64,000 nucleotides of DNA from RGIG8775 sp045612185 (lineage in GTDB: Bacteria; Bacillota; Clostridia; Oscillospirales; CAG-272), in assembly GCA_045612185.1 (NCBI GenBank), contig JAZKYO010000101.1:1-64000 (forward strand), in the 5' to 3' direction. Both the position numbers and the translations under genes were made by a program. Shown piece after piece: positions 8,179-17,395 of the stretch; position 1 is the stretch's first letter, and each line of letters starts with the position of its first letter. Below the pieces are notes generated by a model. It was not told the origin of the DNA. It saw nothing but the letters and a program-made list of their open reading frames with translations, and made no database searches.

Positions 8179-9552
8179 CTATAAACCGAGTAAAGCCGAT
8201 GCGAAGCTGAAGTAAATAATCAGCGAAAGCGCGTCAACTATTGTGGTTATAAACGGGCTTGCCATTACTGCGGGGTCGAGACCGAAGCGCTTGACTATAA
8301 GGGGCAGGGAAGCACCTATTATTTTTGCCGCCACGACGGTGCAGAAAAGCGTAAGGCTTACTATTGCGGCAATTGTTAGGTTTTCAACGGTAAACGCCGC
8401 GCCGAAGTCCACAAGCATCATCTTTACAAAATTTGCCGCGCACATTGTAAGCGCGCAAAGAAGGGATACCTTAAACTCCTTGAACACAACGCGCAAAATA
8501 TCCTTAAATCCTATCTCGCCAAGCGAGATTCCGCGGATAATGGTAACCGATGCCTGTCCTCCCGCGTTTCCTCCCGAGCCCATAAGCATGGGGATAAAGG
8601 CGGTTAAGATTACGTAAGCGCCAAGGGCGTTTTCATAGTGAGTAATAATCGCACCCGTAAAAGCCGCCGACACCATGAGCAACAACAGCCATGGAATACG
8701 CTTTTTCCAAGTTTCAAGGGTTGTGGTTTCCATATAAGATTTTGCGGTGGGCGAAATTGCCGCCATGACCTCAATATCTTCGGTGGTTTCTTTCTCAATG
8801 ACGTCCATAGCATCGTCGACGGTCACTATTCCGACAAGACGGTTTTCCTTGTCAACTATCGGCAGTGAAAGCAGGTCGTATTTTGATATAAGCGCCGCCA
8901 CAGACTCTCTGTCGTCTGTGGTGGTTGCTTTTTGAATATCCACCGACATGATATCTTCGATAACATCGGTTTCTGCGGCGAAAAGCAGGTCTCGTAGAGA
9001 AACGATGCCCTCAAGCTTTCGAGCGGAATCTATAACGAATATGGTGTAGACCGTTTCCTTGTTTATACCTGTTTTTCTTATGCGTGCCACGGCTTCGGCA
9101 ACCGACATTGACTTTTTGACGTCTATATATTCAGCAGTCATGACACTTCCCGCCGAGCCGTCGGGATAGCTTAAAAACTTATTTATGAGCGTTCTCGTTT
9201 CCGGCTTTGCCGAGCGCAGAATTCTTTTCACCATTCCTGCGGGAAGCTCCTCAAGCAGGTCGACCGCGTCGTCGACGAAAAGATTGTCAACTATTACAGC
9301 CAAATCTCGGTCGGTGGTAGTTAGAATGATTTTTTCGCGCGCCGCCGAGCCAAGCTCGGCAAAAATCTCTGCGGCGGTGTTTTTCTTTAAAAGCCTAAAA
9401 ACCGTTAAAAGCCTTTCATCGTCAAGCGTTTCCAAGTATTCTGCCACGTCTACGGGGTTCATTTCATCAATAATATCGGTGAATTGTTTGAAGCTTCGAT
9501 TGCTAAGCAAATCGTTGAGATTTTGATAAATAAGCTCCATATTTTCATTCAT
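8179..9552 (-). CDS. mgtE: MgtE-type magnesium transporter
   Basis: Magnesium channel of the cytoplasmic membrane, 457 residues, full length. The order is typical: an N-terminal helical domain with DVAEYLETL and DDAVDLLEELP (1-125), two CBS domains (about 130-255) that sense cytosolic magnesium, and five membrane helices from about 280 to the end. The pore signature PMLMGSGGNAGGQA is present near residue 325 and the late Asp in FGLDPAVMASPF and VDALSLIIYF is kept. It is the last gene of a leftward group with a HAD phosphatase 18 bases upstream. Confidence 0.96.
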   Translation of the reverse strand: MNENMELIYQNLNDLLSNRSFKQFTDIIDEMNPVDVAEYLETLDDERLLTVFRLLKKNTAAEIFAELGSAAREKIILTTTDRDLAVIVDNLFVDDAVDLLEELPAGMVKRILRSAKPETRTLINKFLSYPDGSAGSVMTAEYIDVKKSMSVAEAVARIRKTGINKETVYTIFVIDSARKLEGIVSLRDLLFAAETDVIEDIMSVDIQKATTTDDRESVAALISKYDLLSLPIVDKENRLVGIVTVDDAMDVIEKETTEDIEVMAAISPTAKSYMETTTLETWKKRIPWLLLLMVSAAFTGAIITHYENALGAYVILTAFIPMLMGSGGNAGGQASVTIIRGISLGEIGFKDILRVVFKEFKVSLLCALTMCAANFVKMMLVDFGAAFTVENLTIAAIVSLTLFCTVVAAKIIGASLPLIVKRFGLDPAVMASPFITTIVDALSLIIYFSFASALLGL

Positions 9553-9570
9553 AGTATCACCGCCTGTTCG

Positions 9571-10224
9571 TTATTTAAGTATAATATCTCCTATTGTTTG
9601 GGGAGCTTCCGCTAAATAAGTGGCTCCCGCGTTTTTCAGCTCTTCAAGGCTTCCGTAGCCGTAAAGAACACCGATGGAGGCGATTTTCATATCTTTTGCG
9701 CCGTCGATGTCGTGGTAGCGGTCGCCTATCATTATTGCCTCTGCTTTGTTTTTGACGTCGAACTTTGAAAATGCGTATTCAAGCACGTCGGTTTTTGAAC
9801 TGATTTTTCCGTCAAAGGTTGCGCCGGCTATAAGCGTAAAATATTTGGTCAAGCCAAAGTGATCGGCAATTCGTTTTGCAAATTCTTCGGGCTTTGAGGT
9901 AGCCATAATGATCTTCAAATTTGCGGCGTTAAGTCTTTCCAAAAGCTCGTAAACGCCGTCGTACACTCTGTTTTCAAATATTCCCACGTCGCGGAAACGC
10001 TCTCTGTAATATTCCACCGCTTTGAGCGCGTCGGACTCCGAGAGCCCGTGAAATTTCATAAAAGCTTCTTTAAGAGGAGGACCTACGAAGACGTTTAGCT
10101 GATTTAAATCCGAAACGGTAATATTGAATTTTTCAAGCGCGTACGCTACCGATTTGGTTATTCCTTCGGCAGAGTCGGTAAGTGTACCGTCCAAGTCAAA
10201 AAATATATAACGATATTTTACCAT
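9571..10224 (-). CDS. HAD-family phosphatase, phosphoglycolate phosphatase-like
   Basis: Haloacid dehalogenase-type hydrolase of 217 residues. Motif I is FFDLDGTLTDS (Asp10/Asp12), motif II is the MATSKP segment near residue 113, and motif IV is MIGDRYHDIDGA near residue 172. The helical cap between motifs I and II matches the Gph/PpaX group, so phosphoglycolate or pyrophosphate is a likely substrate class but the exact one cannot be read. It lies between an unknown helical protein and mgtE with gaps of 10 and 18 bases, which suggests co-transcription. Confidence 0.88.
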   Translation of the reverse strand: MVKYRYIFFDLDGTLTDSAEGITKSVAYALEKFNITVSDLNQLNVFVGPPLKEAFMKFHGLSESDALKAVEYYRERFRDVGIFENRVYDGVYELLERLNAANLKIIMATSKPEEFAKRIADHFGLTKYFTLIAGATFDGKISSKTDVLEYAFSKFDVKNKAEAIMIGDRYHDIDGAKDMKIASIGVLYGYGSLEELKNAGATYLAEAPQTIGDIILK

Positions 10225-10234
10225 ACTTGCCTCC

Positions 10235-10930
10235 TTATAATTCTTTGATATTTAAAATAAGGCTGTGTAAAGCCCCCATAGAGCCTCTTATTACTCGGTG
10301 GTAGTCCGCTTCTGCGCGTGTGTCGCGGAACGTCTTGTCGCTGTTTATACAAAGAGAGATAAGTTCGTTTTCAAGAGTACTCAGCAACTCCGAAGCTTTT
10401 AGTACCGTGGCTTCGGTTAGCTTTTGATAATTTTCTTTCGATAAAGCAACCGCTTCGGCGTATTTTTCACGCATGTCGCTGTTTAAATACTCGATTACGG
10501 CAATTTCTCGCAATTTAAGCTCAGCGACGGGAAAATCAAGCCCCATGTTTAAAAGTCCGGCGCACTCGGTTTTAAGTGCCGACAAGCGAGGTGTCAGACT
10601 TGAAATCGAGACTATCATAGCCTCATGTTTTTTGGTGCGAATTTTGTCATCGGCAGTTGCTTTGAAGGCAGACAAAATTGAGTTGTCGGTTGATACCGAG
10701 TTGCTCTCAAGCAGTTCTACCGCTTTTGTAGCAATGCTTTCAAGTTCGAGCTTTACTTTTTGAAAGGTCTTTTCTGCTGTTGCGATTTTTTGCTTTAAGA
10801 TGTCAAGAAAAAGCTCAAATTCCGAGGGGTCACCCTTCTTAGCCGCGCTTATGCAACGGTCAAAAAGCTCCATATCCGAGTGGCTTACAAGCTCAGGGGT
10901 AATTCCGTATTTTAAAAGTAATTCTTTCAT
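10235..10930 (-). CDS. Unknown helical protein
   Basis: Not recognised. The 231-residue protein is predicted to be almost entirely helical, with charged amphipathic stretches throughout and no membrane segment or signal peptide. It is first in the leftward group with the HAD phosphatase and mgtE. The hairpin upstream of it probably ends the khpA transcript, so its promoter should lie nearby. Confidence 0.75.
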   Translation of the reverse strand: MKELLLKYGITPELVSHSDMELFDRCISAAKKGDPSEFELFLDILKQKIATAEKTFQKVKLELESIATKAVELLESNSVSTDNSILSAFKATADDKIRTKKHEAMIVSISSLTPRLSALKTECAGLLNMGLDFPVAELKLREIAVIEYLNSDMREKYAEAVALSKENYQKLTEATVLKASELLSTLENELISLCINSDKTFRDTRAEADYHRVIRGSMGALHSLILNIKEL

Positions 10931-10944
10931 GCCTGTTAATTGAC

Positions 10945-10970
10945 AAAGGAGCTGTTTTTTTACAGCTCCT
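10945..10970 (-). terminator. Possible terminator after khpA
   Basis: AGGAGCTGT and ACAGCTCCT form a 9-bp stem around an A-rich loop on the minus strand; only three T follow, so the terminator is weak. Confidence 0.5.
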
Positions 10971-10987
10971 CTAATCCCGTGTCACGT

Positions 10988-11224
10988 TTACTTGATTTCA
11001 ACGTTTACTTTCTTATTCGTATTTCCGGCTGCAGCCTTGATAAGCGAGCGGATGGCTTTGGCAATCTTTCCGTGTTTGCCGATAACCATACCCATATCAT
11101 CGGGCGCAACGCTTAATACCAAAGTTATGGTGTTATCCTCCTCAGTTTGGGACACCTTAACCTCGTCGGGACTGTCGACAATCGCCTTGGCGATGTCTGT
11201 TAAGGTTGCTTTCAAATCTGCCAT
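10988..11224 (-). CDS. khpA: KH-domain RNA-binding protein KhpA
   Basis: Small single KH-domain protein (78 residues) that in Gram-positive bacteria binds RNA, often together with KhpB. The GxxG loop is GKHG in MVIGKHGKIAKAIRSL. I chose ATG 11224 because the family starts MADLK and the GGAG is about 10 bases upstream; another in-frame ATG lies 18 bases earlier. It follows rpsP after about 20 bases, the usual Firmicutes arrangement. Confidence 0.93.
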   Translation of the reverse strand: MADLKATLTDIAKAIVDSPDEVKVSQTEEDNTITLVLSVAPDDMGMVIGKHGKIAKAIRSLIKAAAGNTNKKVNVEIK

Positions 11225-11245
11225 TTGTAATACTCCGTTCACTGA

Positions 11246-11488
11246 TTAGTCAACGATGCCGGACTTCTTAAGAAGAGACTTAACTGTCTCAGTAGGCTGA
11301 GCACCCTTGACGATCCAAGCCTTTGCCTTATCAGCGTCGATCTTGATTTCAGCGGGCTCTGTAAGGGGATTGTAGTAACCAATCTCCTCAATGAATCTAC
11401 CGTTTCTGGGGTAGCGGCTGTCAGCAACAACTACACGATAGAAGGGGGCCTTCTTTGCGCCGAGTCTCTTAAGTCTGATTTTTACCAT
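11246..11488 (-). CDS. rpsP: 30S ribosomal protein S16
   Basis: Primary component of the small subunit, 80 residues, standard length. It begins MVKIRLKRLGAKKAPFYRVVVADSR, the family signature. It lies between ffh and khpA in the conserved ylxM-ffh-rpsP-khpA order. Confidence 0.98.
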   Translation of the reverse strand: MVKIRLKRLGAKKAPFYRVVVADSRYPRNGRFIEEIGYYNPLTEPAEIKIDADKAKAWIVKGAQPTETVKSLLKKSGIVD

Positions 11489-11545
11489 TTTTAATTTCCT
11501 CCAAAATGTAAATATATTTTTGTTTTTCTTTTTTATAAAAAGCCG

Positions 11546-12883
11546 TCAGAACGGCATTTTCATCTTGCCTTTTGCGAATTTGGACATTTTCGATGGGTCT
11601 GAGAATTGCTTCATAAGCTTTTTGATTTGCTCAAACTGCTTAAGCAGTTTATTTACGTCCTCAACCGTCGTTCCGCTGCCCTTTGCTATGCGGATTTTTC
11701 TTGATGCGGCGATGATTTCGGGCTTTTCTCTTTCCTTCATTGTCATGGATTTTATAATTGCTTCCTGGCGTGCGAGAATCTTTTCATCAATCTTAACGTC
11801 CTTCATCGCGCCGCCGCTCATGCCCGGCAGCATCGCCATTATCTGTTCAAGATTGCCCATCTTTTTAAGCTGTGCAAACTGATCCAGATAATCGTCAAGA
11901 GTAAAGGTCTGTGCGCGTATTTTCTGTTCAAGCTCAACCGCTTTTTTCTCGTCGAATGCTTGCTCAGCTCTTTCTATAAGCGTAAGCACATCGCCCATGC
12001 CAAGAATTCTTGAAGCCATTCTGTCGGGATGGAAAGGCTCGATTTTGTCGAGCTTCTCACCCGTACCTATGAATTTTATCGGTTTTCCCGTTACGTATTT
12101 TACAGAAAGTGCCGCACCGCCTCTGGTGTCGCCGTCAAGCTTTGTGAGAATAACGCCGGTAATGTCAAGTAACTCGTTAAAGGTCTCGGCAACATTTACT
12201 GCGTCCTGACCGATCATTGCATCAATGGTGAGCAGTATCTCGGAGGGCTTGACCTCTGCCTTGATCTTCTTAAGCTCCTCCATAAGCTCCTCGTCGATGT
12301 GCAGACGTCCCGCGGTGTCGACGAAAACCATATCGTAGCCCTTTTTCTCGGCATATCTAACGCCCTCAGCGGCGATTTTTACGGGGGAAACGTCTGTACC
12401 CATTTGGAAAACGGGAATATCAAGCGCTTCTCCAACGATTTCAAGCTGTTTTATAGCCGCGGGTCTGTATATGTCGCAAGCTACAAGAAGAGGCTTCTTG
12501 CCTTCCTTTTTGTATAGTCCGGCGAGCTTGGCGGCGTGCGTGGTTTTACCCGCGCCCTGAAGACCAACCATCATAACCACCGTAGGCGGCTTTGGAGAGA
12601 TGTTCAGCTTTGCCTGCGAGCCACCCATAAGACTTGTCAGCTCTTCGTTTACTATTTTAACTATCTGCTGCGCAGGCACAAGAGACTCGAGAACGTCGCT
12701 GCCGACCGCGCGTGCGGATACGCTTTTTATAAATTCTTTAACGACCTTGAAGTTTACGTCGGCTTCAAGCAGGGCGAGCTTTATTTCTCTCATTCCCACC
12801 TTTACGTCTGCCTCGGTAAGCTTACCTTTGTTTTTGAATATTTTGAAGGCGTTTGCGAGTTTTTCGGTTAGACCTTGAAACAT
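11546..12883 (-). CDS. ffh: Signal recognition particle GTPase Ffh
   Basis: SRP54-type GTPase, 445 residues, which binds signal sequences and the SRP RNA to target proteins to the membrane. The order is N domain, G domain (GLQGAGKTTHAAKLAG near residue 110, VDTAGRLHIDEELM near 190, TKLDGDTRGG near 247) and a methionine-rich M domain (about 300-445) with MLPGMSGGAMK and the RIAKGSG helix that contacts RNA. It follows ylxM by 22 bases. Confidence 0.97.
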   Translation of the reverse strand: MFQGLTEKLANAFKIFKNKGKLTEADVKVGMREIKLALLEADVNFKVVKEFIKSVSARAVGSDVLESLVPAQQIVKIVNEELTSLMGGSQAKLNISPKPPTVVMMVGLQGAGKTTHAAKLAGLYKKEGKKPLLVACDIYRPAAIKQLEIVGEALDIPVFQMGTDVSPVKIAAEGVRYAEKKGYDMVFVDTAGRLHIDEELMEELKKIKAEVKPSEILLTIDAMIGQDAVNVAETFNELLDITGVILTKLDGDTRGGAALSVKYVTGKPIKFIGTGEKLDKIEPFHPDRMASRILGMGDVLTLIERAEQAFDEKKAVELEQKIRAQTFTLDDYLDQFAQLKKMGNLEQIMAMLPGMSGGAMKDVKIDEKILARQEAIIKSMTMKEREKPEIIAASRKIRIAKGSGTTVEDVNKLLKQFEQIKKLMKQFSDPSKMSKFAKGKMKMPF

Positions 12884-12905
12884 ATAAAAACCTTCCTTTC
12901 TCGTG

Positions 12906-13241
12906 TTATTGCTTTAAAATATCAACCAGTTCGCTCATTTGTGAAATCAACTCCGGGGAAGCGTTTTCATCGCGAAGTATCTTGAAAATTCTGTCGCTTT
13001 GCGCCAGCGCCTCGTTAAACTTCTTTTCAAGTCCAAGCTTCTCTTCGAGAAACAGCAACTCTTCCTCGGCTTTTTTAATCAAATCTCTTACTCCTTGACG
13101 TGAGATGCCGATTTCCTCTGCGATTTCCGCAAGCGAAAGATCCTCGTTGTAATAAAGTGAAAGCACCGACTGCTTTCTTTCGCTCAAAACCTCGCCGTAA
13201 AAGTCCAAGAGACAAGCGAGTTTAAGATTTTTTTCAAACAT
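12906..13241 (-). CDS. ylxM: YlxM-type helix-turn-helix protein
   Basis: Small SRP-associated DNA-binding protein, 111 residues. The helix-turn-helix is LSLAEIAEEIGISRQGVRDLI (residues about 34-54), like sigma region 4, after the family start MFEKNLKLACLLDFYG. The tail is helical. I chose ATG 13241 over an upstream in-frame ATG because it matches the family start and keeps the leader promoter intact. First gene of the ffh operon. Confidence 0.93.
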   Translation of the reverse strand: MFEKNLKLACLLDFYGEVLSERKQSVLSLYYNEDLSLAEIAEEIGISRQGVRDLIKKAEEELLFLEEKLGLEKKFNEALAQSDRIFKILRDENASPELISQMSELVDILKQ

Positions 13242-13294
13242 TTTTATCGGCCTTTCGTTACTGAAAATGACGTGTAAAGCAAAACACTTTACAG

Positions 13295-13323
13295 AGTATA
13301 CCACAACAAAGGCCGTTTGTCAA
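13295..13323 (-). promoter_or_regulatory. Sigma-A promoter of the ylxM-ffh-rpsP-khpA operon
   Basis: On the minus strand TTGACA (13318-13323) and TATACT (13295-13300) are separated by 17 bases. A short inverted repeat (GTAAAG/CTTTAC, about 13274-13292) lies in the early leader. Confidence 0.9.
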
Positions 13324-13337
13324 GAGATATTTGAAAT

Positions 13338-13784
13338 TTATTTTGAAAAATTGAATTTTTCTTCGTAATTTATCAGTCCAAGCTTTTTTGCGTGACCGAA
13401 AAGCACGGGTGTTATGTCGGGATAAGTCAACTGCCTCGGCAGAAAGCTGAAGAAGCACACGTCTCGCATTTCGCTACATTCGGGTATCGGGGCAAGCTTG
13501 GTTACGTGAGCTAAAAACACCTGCCCGTCGGCGTAGTTTTCTTCGTCACCTGAACGGTAATCGAACACGGGCTCTATTGTGAATTCAACCGCGCCCGACT
13601 CCTCGTACAGCTCGCGCTTTGCGGCTTCAAGGGTTGTTTCGCCTTCTTCTATGTGTCCGCCTTGAGTCTCAAATGTGGTGCGAAAATTGTGTTTGCTCAG
13701 CATCAACATTCCGCGATATTCCGACAGAATCACCACGTACTTATATTTTTTTAAACTACCGAGCTCATATACCTTGCAAGCCAT
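13338..13784 (-). CDS. Nudix hydrolase
   Basis: Nudix-family hydrolase of 148 residues that cleaves nucleoside-diphosphate-linked substrates. The Nudix box reads GGHIEEGETTLEAAKRELYE then ESGA (about residues 42-65), with all conserved Gly, Glu and Arg positions kept. The substrate cannot be read from sequence. It begins four bases after the stop of the membrane-protein gene upstream, so the two are probably co-transcribed. Confidence 0.9.
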   Translation of the reverse strand: MACKVYELGSLKKYKYVVILSEYRGMLMLSKHNFRTTFETQGGHIEEGETTLEAAKRELYEESGAVEFTIEPVFDYRSGDEENYADGQVFLAHVTKLAPIPECSEMRDVCFFSFLPRQLTYPDITPVLFGHAKKLGLINYEEKFNFSK

Positions 13785-13788
13785 AATC

Positions 13789-14619
13789 CTACTCCTTTGA
13801 TGCTAATTCTTCGGTGGCGGTGATGTCAGCGTCTCCAAAAGCAAAGCAACGGGTTATGGCGTAAACCGATATGCCTATCATGACGCTTAAATACCCCATG
13901 TTGCCAAAAGTGATAGGATGCGAAATGAAGGCGCGGGGCGATTTTACAAACAAATATACTAACGAGCTAATCGCATAAGAAGCTCCGAACATAAACGCGG
14001 TTAGCCCCGATGCGAGGTGGAGCGTGGGTAACGGTTTGCCGAGATGTATTCTGGTTTCGCAAAGGAAAAATGCCATTGACGCCATAATGTTCAGACTTCC
14101 GAGAATTGTGTGCGGACTGTTCATGGCGATTCTCATATCAAAATATATAGATGCGAGTTCAAGAATAAGCGAAAGGATGAGAGCCAAAGACAAAGCCGCT
14201 TTTGCGCTGCCAAGCGATTTGTTTCCTATTGCTGATAGAATGAAAAACACAGCCGATGCCAAAAACAATACGGCGGTAAATATTTCCTTTAGTCCTTTTG
14301 CGCCGTTTATAAGAGGCGAAAGAAAGGCAAAGACAAACATTACCGCGGCAAAAGCGGCTCCGCTTTTGAGAACGCGGTTATCCGAGATGAATTCTGTGCT
14401 TACCGTATCCTTGGGGATAAATATAAGCGCGGAGAACAGCCAGATTGCGCTTGCTATATAGAGAGCGGTAATCATTGACGTTATAGGAGAACTGTTAAAA
14501 TACCCGAGCTCAGGGGCATAAAAGAGAAATAGCGATAAGCATCTGAGCGCTGAGAGTATAGCTGTTAAAATGAGCGCGGTCAGGCAGTATATTTTCAGTT
14601 TGCTTTTCATACTTTTCAT
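13789..14619 (-). CDS. Unknown polytopic membrane protein
   Basis: Not recognised. The protein has 276 residues with about eight hydrophobic helices (15-35, 50-70, 85-105, 115-155 in two, 160-185, 205-225, 235-260). I chose ATG 14619 because AAAGGAGC lies 7 bases upstream; an in-frame ATG exists 30 bases earlier. The gene faces away from arsR across about 150 bases of AT-rich sequence. Confidence 0.78.
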   Translation of the reverse strand: MKSMKSKLKIYCLTALILTAILSALRCLSLFLFYAPELGYFNSSPITSMITALYIASAIWLFSALIFIPKDTVSTEFISDNRVLKSGAAFAAVMFVFAFLSPLINGAKGLKEIFTAVLFLASAVFFILSAIGNKSLGSAKAALSLALILSLILELASIYFDMRIAMNSPHTILGSLNIMASMAFFLCETRIHLGKPLPTLHLASGLTAFMFGASYAISSLVYLFVKSPRAFISHPITFGNMGYLSVMIGISVYAITRCFAFGDADITATEELASKE

Positions 14620-14722
14620 ATAAAAGCTCCTTTGACGATTTTTCTTCATTTTATATTATAAACCCTAAATGTTAATAGGTTGTGTACAAATTCAAATAAA
14701 AAAATCTTTTTTTATTTTTATG

Positions 14723-14751
14723 TTGACAACTTACAAAATATATGATAATAT
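14723..14751 (+). promoter_or_regulatory. Sigma-A promoter of arsR and the metal ATPase
   Basis: TTGACA (14723-14728) and TAATAT (14746-14751) are spaced by 17 bases. Confidence 0.85.
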
Positions 14752-14779
14752 ATTCATATGAACAATTGTTCATATGAAT
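14752..14779 (+). promoter_or_regulatory. ArsR/SmtB-type operator, perfect 28-bp palindrome
   Basis: The half-site ATTCATATGAACAA is followed directly by its exact reverse complement. The TGAACAATTGTTCA core fits zinc/cadmium sensors of the CzrA/CadC group. It begins at the last base of the -10 and covers the expected transcript start, so binding should block initiation. Confidence 0.85.
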
Positions 14780-14794
14780 GAGGGAGGGGATACG

Positions 14795-15100
14795 GTGAAG
14801 AAAAATACAGAGAAAGACTTTCGCGCGCTTGGAGAGATGGCAAATTTTTTCAAGGTTCTTGCGGATGAGACCAGACTGAAAATACTGTTTGCGCTTTTTG
14901 ACGGCGCAAAGTGTGTTATGCACATAAGCGAAAAGGTGGAAATGAGCCAATCGGCGGTGTCGCATCAGCTTGCTATTTTGAAAAGAGCCGATCTTGTAAA
15001 GGTGACGCGCAACGGAAAAAGCCAGGTGTATTCTATTTCTGACGAGCACGTGAGACTTGTGATAGATATGGCTGAAATACACGTCTGCGAGGATAAATAG
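14795..15100 (+). CDS. ArsR/SmtB-family metal-responsive repressor
   Basis: Winged-helix repressor (101 residues from GTG). The start of the fold is FKVLADETRLKILFAL, and the recognition helix is in MSQSAVSHQLAILKRADLV. The alpha-5 segment holds DEHVRLVIDMAEIHVCE, with Asp, His and His/Glu positions like the zinc site of CzrA. I chose GTG 14795 because AGGGAGGGG (14781-14789) sits 5 bases before it, while the ATG at 14774 lies inside the operator. The metal ATPase follows 30 bases later, so the repressor probably controls its own operon. Confidence 0.9.
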   Translation: MKKNTEKDFRALGEMANFFKVLADETRLKILFALFDGAKCVMHISEKVEMSQSAVSHQLAILKRADLVKVTRNGKSQVYSISDEHVRLVIDMAEIHVCEDK

Positions 15101-15130
15101 AATAATCGATTATGGAAAGAGGTGTGAGAT

Positions 15131-17272
15131 ATGGAAAATGATTTAAAAAGCAAAAATGGCAAAAAATGCGAATCTGATGTTGATGTTGATAAAACAAGCA
15201 TCAAAAAAAGTGGAATAAAGTGTGAAAAATCGAGCAAGGGACGTTTAGTGGAAAAATGCTCATGCGGCAATCACGGCCACGAACATAAAGACGGACAATG
15301 CTCGTGCCATGGACATGATGACAAGGGACATTGTAACAGCCATGACCACGGTGAAGAAGGACATTGCCATTGCCATCATCATGGTGAAGGGGAAGGCTGC
15401 TCCTGCGAGCACGAGCATGGCGGTGAATTTGGCGCGTTGAAAATATTCACCTATATTATAGGCGGAATTGTGCTTGTTCTGGCGTTTTTGGGCGAGCTGG
15501 AATTCTTAAATAAGTGGGTGGCTCTATGCTGTGCTGTGGCTGTGTACGCTTTTTTTGGCAAAGACGTATTGGTAGGAGCGTACAATGATATTCGCCGCAA
15601 AAAGATATTTACCGAGTTTACGCTTATGTGCGTAGCCTCGCTCGGTTCTGCGTGTCTTGGTGAGTTTGCTGATGCGGCAGCTGTTATATATCTTTATTCG
15701 TTGGGAGAGGCAATTTCGGGAGAGGCGTATAGTCGTTCCAAGCGAAATATAGCCTCACTTATAGAGATAACGGAAGAAAACGTAACCGTGGTGAAAGATA
15801 AAAAGGCTGTTTCCGTGCCCGCGCGTGAAGTGCAAATCGGCGATATAATGTCGGTGCGCATGGGCGACAAAATATCGCTTGATGGCGTGGTGGTGAGCGG
15901 AGAGGGCTTTGCGGATATGTCTGCCATTACAGGCGAAAGTGTTCCTGCGGAGCTTGTAAAGGGAAGCCTGTGCTTGTCCGGATCGTCGCTGGTTTCGGGG
16001 GCGGTGCTTATTAAAGTTACCGAAAAATATGAAAATTCTACCGCAAACAAGTTGAAAAAAGCGGTTGAACGCGCATCTAAACAAAAGGCGGTCAGAGAAA
16101 AGAAGATTACTCGCTTTGCTGAAATATTTACACCGATTGCTTTTTTGGTGTCTGTGTCTGTGCTTGTTGTCGGTCTTGCTTTTGGGCGCGGAATCGGTGC
16201 GGCTGTGAGACCTGCGTTGGTGGTTCTTGTCGCTTCTTGTCCTTGCTCGCTTGTGCTTTCGGTTCCGCTGGCTTACTTTTCGGGAATTGGTCGCGCAGCG
16301 CTCAGGGGTATCGTGTTCAGAGGAGGGCAAGTTATTGACAGTGCGGCAACGGTTGAAACGGTTGTTTTTGACAAAACGGGTACGCTTACCTCTGCAATGC
16401 CCGAGTTTATCGGCGTGTCGGTGGCTAAGGATTCTCCTATTTCTAAAACCCTTTTGCTTGATTATTCAAAGGCGGCTCTGCTTAAAAGCCCCCACGCGCT
16501 TGCTCGTGTTTTCTGTGAAAAATATACAGAAACGGTTACCTATCAGGTGGATGGCGCGAAGAATATCGGAGGCAGAGGTATCATATGCGTTATAGGCGGT
16601 GAAAAAGCCGCTTTCGGTAACCGAAAGCTGATGGCGGAAATCGGCGTAGACGTAGATGAAACCGACAGAAGCGCTATATACGTAGCTGTGGGCGGAAAGC
16701 ATTGTGGAACGTTGCTGTTTGAGGCTAAGCTGAAGGATGACGCCCTTACTCAAATTTCTGCGTTGCGCGGCAACGGTGTTAAGCGTGTGGCGATTATGAG
16801 CGGCGACAATGAGAAGACTGTGAAATCGGTAGCTGTTGAAGTTGGCATTACTGAGTATTACAGCGAACTCAAGCCTGACGAAAAACTGCAGAGACTGAAC
16901 TATATATATAAGGAAGAGAAAAAATCAAATGCTAAGGGGGCGGTGGCGTTTTGCGGAGACGGTCTCAATGATTCTGCGGCTATTGCCGCGGCTGACGTTG
17001 GCATTGCCATGGGCAGTGGAGCTTCTCTCACTGTTGAAAGCGCCGACGTTGTAATCGTCGATGACAGCCTTGAAAGACTCAATGATATGATAAAGAGTGC
17101 TAAAAAGACTTCGCGTATAGTGAATCAGAATATAATAGTTTCGCTTGGTGTTAAGCTTGCGGTTGTGATTGTTGGTTTGTGCGGATATCCGTCTTTGGAG
17201 CTTGCTGTGATTGCGGATGTGGGAGCGGCAGTGATAACTGTTCTTAACGCTATGCGCGCCGGCAAAGCATAA
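15131..17272 (+). CDS. P1B-type Zn/Cd-exporting ATPase
   Basis: Heavy-metal efflux ATPase of 713 residues. Residues about 43-96 form a His/Cys-rich domain (repeats of GHxH, CxCxH) instead of a classical HMA fold. The membrane CPC is at residues 370-372 (ASCPCSLVLS), phosphorylated Asp414 is in DKTGTLT, and the hinge GDGLNDSAA lies near residue 615. The CPC plus a late membrane helix with the DVGAAVITVLNAMR pattern places it in the ZntA/CadA group (zinc, cadmium, lead). The ArsR repressor and operator upstream match that role. Confidence 0.94.
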   Translation: MENDLKSKNGKKCESDVDVDKTSIKKSGIKCEKSSKGRLVEKCSCGNHGHEHKDGQCSCHGHDDKGHCNSHDHGEEGHCHCHHHGEGEGCSCEHEHGGEFGALKIFTYIIGGIVLVLAFLGELEFLNKWVALCCAVAVYAFFGKDVLVGAYNDIRRKKIFTEFTLMCVASLGSACLGEFADAAAVIYLYSLGEAISGEAYSRSKRNIASLIEITEENVTVVKDKKAVSVPAREVQIGDIMSVRMGDKISLDGVVVSGEGFADMSAITGESVPAELVKGSLCLSGSSLVSGAVLIKVTEKYENSTANKLKKAVERASKQKAVREKKITRFAEIFTPIAFLVSVSVLVVGLAFGRGIGAAVRPALVVLVASCPCSLVLSVPLAYFSGIGRAALRGIVFRGGQVIDSAATVETVVFDKTGTLTSAMPEFIGVSVAKDSPISKTLLLDYSKAALLKSPHALARVFCEKYTETVTYQVDGAKNIGGRGIICVIGGEKAAFGNRKLMAEIGVDVDETDRSAIYVAVGGKHCGTLLFEAKLKDDALTQISALRGNGVKRVAIMSGDNEKTVKSVAVEVGITEYYSELKPDEKLQRLNYIYKEEKKSNAKGAVAFCGDGLNDSAAIAAADVGIAMGSGASLTVESADVVIVDDSLERLNDMIKSAKKTSRIVNQNIIVSLGVKLAVVIVGLCGYPSLELAVIADVGAAVITVLNAMRAGKA

Positions 17273-17291
17273 AAGCAGTCTTGAACGATTC

Positions 17292-17319
17292 AAAAAAGGG
17301 GGGATTCAGCCCCCTTTTT
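17292..17319 (+). terminator. Terminator of the metal ATPase operon
   Basis: AAAAAGGGGG and CCCCCTTTTT form the stem around a short loop, ending in a T run, about 20 bases after the ATPase stop. Confidence 0.88.
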
Positions 17320-17395
17320 GCGTGAATTGTGCATTTTGCACAAAAATAGCTTGAAAATTTCTTTGATATTCTACGAAAAAACTTTGTTAAAAATA

